Below, piece by piece: positions 22,319 through 29,301 of a stretch of DNA of 29,301 nucleotides; the first letter of the stretch is position 1, and each line of letters starts with the position of its first letter. Made by a program: the position numbers and the translations under genes. The notes under the pieces are model-generated. The model searched no databases. It saw nothing but the letters and a program-made list of their open reading frames with translations, and was not told where the DNA came from. This DNA comes from a virus: positions 1-29,301 of IMG/VR virus record IMGVR_UViG_3300034782_000031; one strand, given 5' to 3'.

Positions 22319-25300
22319 TCAGTACTCCCCGGGCTTGGCGCCCCGACCTATCTCCGCCCCGTACACAACGGGTGGGATTGGGTGTTTGCCGTGCAACTTG
22401 GTAGTAAATCCCTGCTGGGCAGCGTCAATCACCGTCTGCCCGATCCGCTGGTGGTTCATGCGGGCGATCCAGTCCTCCTGCATGTCCAGCGGCAGCATGT
22501 TGACTCCCTTCAGAACAGGCCGATGCACGATCGGCTTCTTCCCATTGCCCTTCCGGTTCAGATTAGCAACATGAGAGGTCGGTGCGAAGTCTCCCCGGAT
22601 GAAATCCTTGTGATCACCAGGATCTTCCACCTTGGTGAGGTTCGTCAAGGCCTTGACCACCACCTCGGAGTTCCGTCGACGGATACCGTGCGGGGAGTAG
22701 ATCTTGTGGAGCTCACCGGTGATGTACCCCTGCACCGGCTCCACCCCCGTCAGGGGCAGCATCTCGTGTGGGTTCACGGGACCGCCAGAGATGGCTGCCC
22801 CCCTCTTCACCTCCATCCCCCTGCGGAGCTGACGTCCAGCCATCGTTGGGACCCCACGATTCTGTGGGACATAGTGCCGCTTACCCCCGATGAAGACGTT
22901 GTGCCCACCGGCTGGATCCTTCTGGACCTTGTCCACCTTGCCACCCACTGTACTGAGGGTAGCAGCACCGCGCAACGTCTTCGGGAACAGGAGGAGGTTC
23001 TTCAGCCGACCGAACTCGTCGACGATCTCCTCCTTGCTGGCCGCCGTGCCGCCCGTGTGGAATGCCTTCATCGCCAGCTGAGCAGACCTCTCGCCCAGGG
23101 CCTGGCCGGCCAGCACACCGACGTTCAGCCCCTTCTCCGGGGGCTTGCCGTCCTCCGTCAGGCCGAAGCACTTCTTGCATAGACCCGGCCCGTGCTGGCA
23201 GCGGAGCGGTGAACGCACCAGTACCCGACCCACCTTGTTGTTTCGCAGGGAAGTCCGGACCTCGGGAGTCACCAGCGTGCCCGCCTTGAAAGTCTTCCTC
23301 CCAACCTTGGTGTCCGCTGCCAGATAACGATCTAGCACGTCCTTCTCATCGATCGGCAGAGCGATGCCCTTGTCCGTGCCACAGTCGTCATCGATGATAG
23401 AGTTATCCATCACCGAGTTCATCACCATCTTGGAGATGTAGCCCGGCTCCTGGACCTGCTGGACCTTCTGGATGATGCCCTTGCGAGCACCGCTCATGGA
23501 CGTCCAGTAGTCCGCCAGGTCAAGCCCCTCGGAGTAGGACTTCTTGACCGGGGTGGGGATCGTCTCCCCCTTGGCGTTGGAGATGAGCATCGGAGCCAAG
23601 CGAATCTGCCTGAGCTGATCGGTGCCCGGCTTGATGCCGGCGTTGTTCATGACCAGCAGATTGCTCTTCCGCTCATCCGACGCCCTCATCTTGGCATGCA
23701 GCTCGTCCGTCGCCTTGGCGTAGATCTGAACGGCCTTGGCCTCCCTCTGCTCCTTGGTCCCCTGGAGTGCCGCCACTTGCCTATCGGCCTTGGCCAACAC
23801 CTGCTGGCGTAGCGCCTTGTCTGGCTTGATATCATCCAGTCCCAGAGTGAACGCCGTGTCGGTGGACCACTTGTTCCCCAAATCCTTCAGCTTGTTGACC
23901 ACCTCGCCGTAGTCGTTGCGGTGATTCTTGGCCAAGTCGGACAAGAGCTGCTGCTGCCCCTTCTTGTCCAGCGGACCCGATCGTTTGAGGAAGTTCTTCC
24001 GCATCTCCGATGGCAGGGCTCCGGCGATCATGAACTTGCCAGTGGTGTTGGACAGACCACCGACCTTGATCTGATCATTCAAGTTCACCTGCCCCTTACG
24101 GACAGCCGACTCCACCTCCTTCATAGTCTTGAAGCTCTTGCTGGTCTTGGCACCCGGGCGAGTCAGACCATAGAGGCCAAGCTGCGTCTCCAGCGTGGGG
24201 GCATACATCAGGCTCCCGGTGGCCGGATTGAAGAGGTTGCGAGAGGGGGCCATCTTCTTCGCCTCCTCCACGGCCTCGTTGCCTACCGGGACGAAGGCAG
24301 CCATGGTGTCACCGTCGAAATCAGCGTTGAAGCCGGAGGTCACCAGCGGGTGGATCTGAACGGCCTTGCCACTCACGATACGCGGCTTGAAGGACTGGAT
24401 CCCATACTTGTGTAGCACGGGATCGCGCTTCAGGAGAACAGGGCGCTGCTCCACCACCCGCTCGAGCGCCTTGTTCACCATCTGTCCGCCCTCGCTGATC
24501 TGCTTCTGAGCCTCCAGCGGGGAGACACCTGTGAGGTTCCGCAATTCGCGAACGACGAACGGCTTGTAGAGCTCGAGCGCAGCCTTGCGGGGCAGGCCCA
24601 CCTCATCCAGGCCCAACGCCGGCTCCGGGATGATGGTGGACCTCATCGAGAGGTCCTGCTTCCGCTGGACCAACTTGCTCTGGAAGAACCCTGTCTTGGG
24701 CTGACCAACCTTCTTTCCGGTGCCACGGCCCTGCACCTTCTCCGGGCGCTTCCCACCCAGGATGTCCAGGACCCCACGGAACTCCCGGTTGGCATGACCA
24801 CCCAGGCCAGTGAGAGACCTCAGGCCATCGTAGATCTCCGACCGGACCTCGTTCTTCTCCTCGTCCGGCAGCAGGGGTGACATGGTCTTCAACCTCCCGG
24901 CCGACAGGGCGATGCCCTTGTACATGCCGTTGAGGTCGTCGAAGTTCAGATCGCCGTTCGGGAGCTGGGACACCGGACGCATCGAGGGTGGCAGCACCGG
25001 GACGTTCTTCATCATGTAGGCGTCCTTGGCCGTCAGCCCCGCGTTCTTCAGCGCGGACAGGTACTTCACCTTCTTGTTGGCCCGGTCCAGGCGGTTGCCC
25101 TTCAGGCCAGGAGAGGCCAGAGCCTTCTTCGCGCTGGCCAGCTCCTTGTCCACGTCGATCTTCCCAAGCATAGCGTCGAACGCCTTGCCGCCAGTGAGAC
25201 CCTTCTCCGTGTCGGACGTGAAGCCGCCGGTCTTGGGATCGTATGCCCTCTTCCCAGCGATGATGTCGCCGAACTGCTTGCCGGTGATGCCGGTCAGAGA

Positions 25301-28300
25301 CTGGATCGACTTCTCGAACAGTGGATTGGGGAACGGCTCGGGGAGCTTCATGTGGCTCCACTTCGTCCCCTCGACGCCGCCCGTCACCTGGGGATCGAAC
25401 AGTCCGCCTTTCTCCGCCTTCAGGTCCTTGGCACGCACCATCTTGCCCCCATCCTTGATGGCACCGCTGCTCATCTCCTCCACCTGCTTGTCGGTGAAGG
25501 GCACGAGCTGGAGGTTGTTGCCCTCCTTCTTCGCGTTCACTCCCAGGGCCTTCAGGTAGGAGGTGAACTTGTTGTAGGCGAACGTCGGCCTGGGTGCGGG
25601 GAGAGCCTCACCAGCCTGCAGGGCAGACCAGAACTCGTCGTTCTGGGCAGCGTCACTCTTGAGCGTCTGCATCTCCCGCAAGTTGTGTGTGGCCCCGTGG
25701 GCCAGCATGGAGTAGAGGCCCAGGGTACCCAAAGCCTGAGCACCGTGCGGCCCACCACCCTTCGGAACCATGTTCCGATCGTAGGCGTAGCCGGGTCCTC
25801 CAGCACGGGCCACCATCTTCTTCTCAACCTGGTGCTTCAGCTTGATGACATGCTGAGGACCGACCAGAACATCTCCCAACTTCCGACCAGACACGGGATC
25901 GAACACCTCCTCCTTGTCCTTAATCCCATGCTTCTTCAGGTCGGAGGACACCTTGGCGTGGAGGTCCTCGTTGGGCTGGAAGTTCTTGACGATGTAGGGC
26001 TTGCCGGTCTTCTCGGCGATCTTCCCGGCGGCCGTCTCCAGAGTCTGCCCCAGGTTGACCCGGCCCGGCACACCGGTGGGATTCATCAAGACCTCAAGCT
26101 TCTTGCCATCCTTGGTCTTGGGCATCTCGTCATCCGGGATGATCTTGGTGACGATGCCCTTGTTCCCGTGTCGACCAGCCAGCTTGTCCCCGATCTCCAT
26201 CGGCTCGAGTGTCTTGACGTGGACGGCCGTCTGCCTGCCCCGCTTCACCACCTCGGTGACCACACCTGGATGATCGGCCTCCCACTTCACACTGCTGTCC
26301 TGGAAGGGCTTGACCAGAGACTTGTGGATCTTGGCCAGCTCCCTATCCTCTGCCCGCTCGGTCCTCTTCTTGAGCGCGGCGATGAGGGTGTCACCTGGCA
26401 TGATCTGCTGCCCCGGCTTCACTACCCCATCATCGTCCAGCTTACTGGCCTGGTCCTTGGTCATGGCCTCCGGAACATAGGCTTGGAACTTCGCCTTGCT
26501 CTGGATGTGGTCCTTGTCCAGAGCCAGCGTCTTCCGGTGCATGTGCTCCGAGGACATACGCTTGGCTGCGCTCTCGCTGATGACCACCCCGTCCTCGAAG
26601 TTGTAGCCCTTGTACGGCATGTAGGCCGTCCGGAGGTTCGTCCCCAGGGCCAGAGTACCTCCCTTGGTGAAGTTGGTGTCCGCTATGGACTGGCCCTTCT
26701 TCACTCTGTCCCCCTTCTTCACTGTAGGCTCGGAGTGGAGGAACCCCTTGTCCGCATTCAGTGGGAAGTGATCGTAGATCTGGCGCTCATACTTCTTGCC
26801 GTCAGCACCCTTGACCACGATGGAGTCCTTCTTCACCTGCACCACCTCTCCATCCACGGGAGCGGTATGCCCGGCGTAGTTCCCCATCACCTGGTCGAAC
26901 GTCTTGGTCCCGGCCAGGCTCTGGACCAGCGGAGCCTGACGATCCTTCAGGGAGATGGCCTGCTCCATGTGCCGACCGGCCATCGTGCTGCGGTTGGGGT
27001 GATCGGCGGCCAGGAAGGGCACCATGTTGGAGGCCATGGAGAACATCTGGATCGGGTCCTTCATCACGTACTGGGCATCCTTCATGGAGCCCTCTGTGAT
27101 CTCGTTGCCCACCGTGCTCATCCGGACCTTCTTACCTACCGGTACTGGCTTGCCCTTCTCCCACCTCACTTGATCCGGCAAGATCACGTTGGCGTTCATC
27201 GCCTTCTCGGGATTGACATCCTCGAGCCTGCCGGTCTTGACGTTGTACATCTTGATCGTGACGTCATGCCCCTGCTTCCTCACACCGATCGGTAGGCGCA
27301 ACGTCACGCCAGTAGTCTGGCCCTCCGGCGTGTGGATAGGGTCCAAGTATCCGAGGTGGGACGGGTCCACCAGCTTGGCGTCCTCGGTGATCCCGTGGGC
27401 GCTCTTGATGCCGCCCTCCCCCGTGATCGTGGTCTTCATCTGACCTGAGATCATCTCCAAGGGGTTGGTCTGTTCCGGGACGTTCGCCAGTGAGTTCTTG
27501 GTGTACATCGTCCTGATCGGACGGTTGAAGATGTCCGGGCCCACGATGTCGCGGACGTTCTTCTTCTTGTCCAGCGTGTTCTGGACCCGGCGCATGATGT
27601 CACTGGAGCCCTTCTGGATCCGCTCGGCGAAGAAGTCCTCGGTGGCATGCAGCTCCTTGAACATCAGTGCGTCACGGGCATCTGGCTCCGCCTTGCCCTG
27701 GGAGACCTGCAGCAGCTTGGTGGACGCATCCATGAGGGCCGGCCCACTGACCTTCTTGTAGCCCTTGCCCAGCGTGATCTTGGTGGTGTCCGGACGCAGC
27801 TCGGTCTCCCCAAAGGTGGCGTGCAGGTGCTCGCGCGCCTGGTCCAGGCTCTCCGCCTTCTTGCCGGTGGAGGCCTTGTAGAACTTCATGACCGCCTGCT
27901 CGTGGCTCTTCTCGTTGGCACCAGCGATGGGCTTGCCCCACCTCTTCTCGATCTCCTCCTGCGGCATCCCCATCTCCCGCAGGATGGGTTGGAGGGGAAT
28001 GTTGGATGTGCCGTAGCCCATGGTAAATTGGCGGCTCTTCGGATCGAAGTCCACACTGAAGCCGCGGCCCTTGGCCAGGTTGAAGGAGGACTCCAGCTCG
28101 CCGTTGTCCTTGACCCTGGCATAGACCCCGGACTTCAGGCGCCACTGGTTGTCGACCTGGTACTCCTGGCCATCCACGATCTGGGTGTAGCGGCGGGTCG
28201 TCTTGGGGAGGTTGAGGAGGCGGAGCTTCTGCTCGTCCATCACCTTCCCAGTCTTGTTATCCTTCAACCTGACCCGCGCCTCGACAGGCACCGCCCAGGT

Positions 28301-28483
28301 GCGGCTGTGGGTCTTCGCTTTCTTTTGGGACCGGATGTCATCGATGCTCAGATCGTCCTTGATCTGAACACCTTTCAGTTCGAGGGTCTGCTTCTTCCCT
28401 ACGATCGGGAAGAGCCCTTCGACTGCCTTGCCTACCCGGTCCTTGAGGATCTCAAAACCCTCTTCCGGTGAAAGACGCGCCAT
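22319..28483 (-). CDS. Single-chain multisubunit-type RNA polymerase (beta + beta-prime fusion)
   Basis: A 2054-residue fusion that would make RNA from double-stranded DNA. Beta module (about 1-990): a fork region NSLANVPEQTNPLEMISGQM (330-349) followed by GEGGIKS, then HLGYLDPIHTPEGQ, NFEDGVVISE (from N628), GDKLAGRHGNKG (K767 and K775 match the active-site lysines of bacterial beta) and the beta C-terminal block ending SYLKALGVN. The beta-prime module begins almost without a linker near 990: GGLFDPQVTGG (1026-1036), VPVLPPSMRPV, the metal-binding loop NADFDGD (1386-1392), a bridge helix around 1655-1690, a four-cysteine zinc site (C1701, C1761, C1769, C1772) and a trigger loop with MKAFHTGG (H1809). 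The N-terminal zinc domain of beta-prime is missing. Total length is well below beta plus beta-prime of E. coli (2749). No alpha, omega or sigma gene is in the window. GGAGAT precedes the ATG. Confidence 0.95.
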   Translation of the reverse strand: MARLSPEEGFEILKDRVGKAVEGLFPIVGKKQTLELKGVQIKDDLSIDDIRSQKKAKTHSRTWAVPVEARVRLKDNKTGKVMDEQKLRLLNLPKTTRRYTQIVDGQEYQVDNQWRLKSGVYARVKDNGELESSFNLAKGRGFSVDFDPKSRQFTMGYGTSNIPLQPILREMGMPQEEIEKRWGKPIAGANEKSHEQAVMKFYKASTGKKAESLDQAREHLHATFGETELRPDTTKITLGKGYKKVSGPALMDASTKLLQVSQGKAEPDARDALMFKELHATEDFFAERIQKGSSDIMRRVQNTLDKKKNVRDIVGPDIFNRPIRTMYTKNSLANVPEQTNPLEMISGQMKTTITGEGGIKSAHGITEDAKLVDPSHLGYLDPIHTPEGQTTGVTLRLPIGVRKQGHDVTIKMYNVKTGRLEDVNPEKAMNANVILPDQVRWEKGKPVPVGKKVRMSTVGNEITEGSMKDAQYVMKDPIQMFSMASNMVPFLAADHPNRSTMAGRHMEQAISLKDRQAPLVQSLAGTKTFDQVMGNYAGHTAPVDGEVVQVKKDSIVVKGADGKKYERQIYDHFPLNADKGFLHSEPTVKKGDRVKKGQSIADTNFTKGGTLALGTNLRTAYMPYKGYNFEDGVVISESAAKRMSSEHMHRKTLALDKDHIQSKAKFQAYVPEAMTKDQASKLDDDGVVKPGQQIMPGDTLIAALKKRTERAEDRELAKIHKSLVKPFQDSSVKWEADHPGVVTEVVKRGRQTAVHVKTLEPMEIGDKLAGRHGNKGIVTKIIPDDEMPKTKDGKKLEVLMNPTGVPGRVNLGQTLETAAGKIAEKTGKPYIVKNFQPNEDLHAKVSSDLKKHGIKDKEEVFDPVSGRKLGDVLVGPQHVIKLKHQVEKKMVARAGGPGYAYDRNMVPKGGGPHGAQALGTLGLYSMLAHGATHNLREMQTLKSDAAQNDEFWSALQAGEALPAPRPTFAYNKFTSYLKALGVNAKKEGNNLQLVPFTDKQVEEMSSGAIKDGGKMVRAKDLKAEKGGLFDPQVTGGVEGTKWSHMKLPEPFPNPLFEKSIQSLTGITGKQFGDIIAGKRAYDPKTGGFTSDTEKGLTGGKAFDAMLGKIDVDKELASAKKALASPGLKGNRLDRANKKVKYLSALKNAGLTAKDAYMMKNVPVLPPSMRPVSQLPNGDLNFDDLNGMYKGIALSAGRLKTMSPLLPDEEKNEVRSEIYDGLRSLTGLGGHANREFRGVLDILGGKRPEKVQGRGTGKKVGQPKTGFFQSKLVQRKQDLSMRSTIIPEPALGLDEVGLPRKAALELYKPFVVRELRNLTGVSPLEAQKQISEGGQMVNKALERVVEQRPVLLKRDPVLHKYGIQSFKPRIVSGKAVQIHPLVTSGFNADFDGDTMAAFVPVGNEAVEEAKKMAPSRNLFNPATGSLMYAPTLETQLGLYGLTRPGAKTSKSFKTMKEVESAVRKGQVNLNDQIKVGGLSNTTGKFMIAGALPSEMRKNFLKRSGPLDKKGQQQLLSDLAKNHRNDYGEVVNKLKDLGNKWSTDTAFTLGLDDIKPDKALRQQVLAKADRQVAALQGTKEQREAKAVQIYAKATDELHAKMRASDERKSNLLVMNNAGIKPGTDQLRQIRLAPMLISNAKGETIPTPVKKSYSEGLDLADYWTSMSGARKGIIQKVQQVQEPGYISKMVMNSVMDNSIIDDDCGTDKGIALPIDEKDVLDRYLAADTKVGRKTFKAGTLVTPEVRTSLRNNKVGRVLVRSPLRCQHGPGLCKKCFGLTEDGKPPEKGLNVGVLAGQALGERSAQLAMKAFHTGGTAASKEEIVDEFGRLKNLLLFPKTLRGAATLSTVGGKVDKVQKDPAGGHNVFIGGKRHYVPQNRGVPTMAGRQLRRGMEVKRGAAISGGPVNPHEMLPLTGVEPVQGYITGELHKIYSPHGIRRRNSEVVVKALTNLTKVEDPGDHKDFIRGDFAPTSHVANLNRKGNGKKPIVHRPVLKGVNMLPLDMQEDWIARMNHQRIGQTVIDAAQQGFTTKLHGKHPIPPVVYGAEIGRGAKPGEY

Positions 28484-28627
28484 TGGGCCATCTCCGTATG
28501 TACGTCATGCCTAAGCTACCAGATCAACTGGCGTTGTGGCAACGAAAGAACCGCCGCGTGTTGGTTATAAGGACAGTGTATGAGAACAGGGAACGAAAGT
28601 GTTCCCCCAAACAAAGGAGATACGAAG
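28484..28627. promoter_or_regulatory. Divergent control region between the RNA polymerase gene and the rightward small genes
   Basis: A 144-base gap. For the rightward genes an extended -10-like TGGTTATAA ends at 28570, followed by AAAGGAGA at 28613-28620. For the polymerase gene TTGCCA-N18-TAGCTT is the best sigma70-like match but is weak. No regulator site was recognised. Confidence 0.35.
28589..28606 (+). promoter_or_regulatory. Leader hairpin before the acidic small protein
   Basis: GGGAAC (28589-28594) pairs with GTTCCC (28601-28606) across a GAAAGT loop, seven bases before the ribosome site. It lies in the 5' leader and could stabilise the mRNA or tune translation. Confidence 0.5.
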
Positions 28628-28768
28628 ATGTCCGATCCAACTGAGCCGGAGGAGTCTACACTGGATGAGTTCCAAGACCTGATCGATGATCAGGTCAACG
28701 GAGAGTCGGACCAGGACGAACAGGACGACCAGGGCTCCAACGACTCCGATGACGGGGATGACGAGTAG
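28628..28768 (+). CDS. Highly acidic 46-residue protein
   Basis: ATG at 28628 is chosen over an upstream in-frame ATG (28580) because AAAGGAGA lies eight bases before it, and the longer frame would pass through the leader hairpin. The product has 21 Asp/Glu out of 46 residues and no Lys, Arg or His. It is probably disordered, with a short hydrophobic helix (TLDEFQDLIDD). Such acidic small phage proteins sometimes mimic nucleic acid or bind polymerase, but nothing here shows that. It diverges from the RNA polymerase gene and is probably read early. Confidence 0.7.
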   Translation: MSDPTEPEESTLDEFQDLIDDQVNGESDQDEQDDQGSNDSDDGDDE

Positions 28769-28857
28769 TGCTGATTTCGATCTTCGTCCTCTCGTTCGTG
28801 GCCGCCTTCTGTGAAGAAGCGGCCGAGGCCCTGCGAGATATCGAGCGGGACCTCTGA
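28768..28857 (+). CDS. 29-residue membrane peptide, coupled to the upstream gene
   Basis: GTG at 28768 overlaps the upstream stop (TAGTG). The product starts with a hydrophobic stretch (MLISIFVLSFVAAF) and continues with an acidic amphipathic helix (EEAAEALRDIERDL). The sharp hydrophobic/charged division and the start-stop overlap support a real small gene. It resembles tiny membrane peptides of phages in layout only. Confidence 0.45.
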   Translation: MLISIFVLSFVAAFCEEAAEALRDIERDL

Positions 28858-28909
28858 GGACGGATGATCGGGGGTAGTGCTACGCACATCCCAGCAACGG
28901 AGGTTAGTC

Positions 28910-29301
28910 ATGCACCAGAATGGCTGTTTCAACGTAGACCCCGGTGAGATCTGCGTTCTCTGCGGAGAAGAGTTCGGTCTCGATCGGGAGCTGGTGCTGG
29001 TCGAATCCGGAAGCATGGAGCCCATGAAGAAGGATCCGACCTTTGTCAAGTTCGTTCCCGACCACTCGAACGAACAGGACATAGTCGCCATGGAGGAAGC
29101 TACCATTCGCCTGTTTCATGCCGACTGTTTCATCGATCGAGTCCGCCGGCGAGAGTGGGGCTCCAACTCACCTCTCGCTTGCGATCTGTGCTGCAAGGAG
29201 TTCCTCCACTCCCTGCGGCGCTGGGCATTCCGCCTGCAGATCGGATCGGCGGATTTCGAGTCCGGGATCTTCGTGCCCGAAGATGACCCACGGAACGTGG
29301 C
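28910..29301 (+). CDS. Partial Cys-rich (probable zinc-binding) protein
   Basis: ATG at 28910 follows CGGAGG and the frame stays open for 130 codons to the right edge. Paired metal-binding-type residues are C15xxC18 (CVLC), H70xxC73 (HADC) and C91xxC94 (CDLCC). Between them is a charged segment (EPMKKDPTFVKFVPDHSNEQ). The pattern fits a small zinc ribbon or treble-clef module. It is the third rightward gene and probably early. The C-terminus lies outside the window, so its family and full length cannot be judged. Confidence 0.7.
   Translation, partial: MHQNGCFNVDPGEICVLCGEEFGLDRELVLVESGSMEPMKKDPTFVKFVPDHSNEQDIVAMEEATIRLFHADCFIDRVRRREWGSNSPLACDLCCKEFLHSLRRWAFRLQIGSADFESGIFVPEDDPRNV

Noticed and set aside
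23491-23500. Apparent loss of the catalytic trigger-loop histidine (Ser1664)
   Set aside because: On realignment this residue lies in the bridge helix (E. coli H777 position). The trigger-loop histidine is H1809 in MKAFHTGG and is present.
25352-27295. 647-codon plus-strand frame
   Set aside because: Antisense shadow of the RNA polymerase gene.
1-29301. tRNA genes, CRISPR arrays, insertion sequences
   Set aside because: No cloverleaf with a GTTCGAATCC-type T-arm was seen in gaps, no spaced direct repeats of CRISPR type, no transposase motifs or terminal inverted repeats.

Overview
The window is a block of virion and genome-packaging genes from a large tailed double-stranded DNA phage (or a prophage remnant). 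It is GC-rich, coding-dense, and shows tight gene overlaps with strong AGGAGG-type ribosome binding sites. Recognisable phage hallmarks are a large terminase subunit, an HK97-fold-type major capsid protein, a head maturation protease, a gp5/gpV-like baseplate spike, and a 2054-residue single-chain RNA polymerase carrying both beta and beta-prime modules. No host housekeeping gene, tRNA, integrase, CRISPR array or insertion sequence was seen, so the host cannot be named.

Layout from right to left. At the right edge three small genes read rightwards: a very acidic 46-residue protein, a 29-residue membrane peptide and a partial Cys-rich protein. They diverge from the polymerase gene (28483 to 22319, minus strand). 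The polymerase heads a minus-strand run: a small glycine-rich protein, the baseplate spike, a 671-residue virion protein, a possible small terminase subunit, an unknown protein, a 256-base non-coding gap with a hairpin, and the large terminase subunit (17029 to 15203). A short plus-strand island follows (13968 to 15205) with two small genes and a non-coding stretch holding direct repeats and a hairpin. From a divergent promoter pair near 13870-13940 a second minus-strand operon runs to the left edge. It encodes three head-associated proteins, the maturation protease, scaffold or internal-head candidates, a small beta-rich virion protein, the major capsid protein, a rho-independent terminator, two helix-hairpin-helix proteins, and a series of virion proteins with glycine-zipper, coiled-coil or collagen-like segments.

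Two observations stand out. First, the polymerase is a fused beta/beta-prime enzyme with an intact NADFDGD metal-binding loop, trigger-loop histidine and C-terminal four-cysteine zinc site. It lacks the N-terminal zinc domain of beta-prime and has a diverged rifampicin pocket. Second, a short motif (hydrophobic-x-Lys-x-Ala/Gly, most often EK[TIVL]A) recurs many times in the protease and in most internal or low-complexity virion proteins. It is absent or rare in the terminase, spike, polymerase and compact structural proteins. The simplest reading is a processing or packaging signal read by the maturation protease.

Many long open frames on the strand opposite the real genes are artefacts of GC-rich codon use and were left out.
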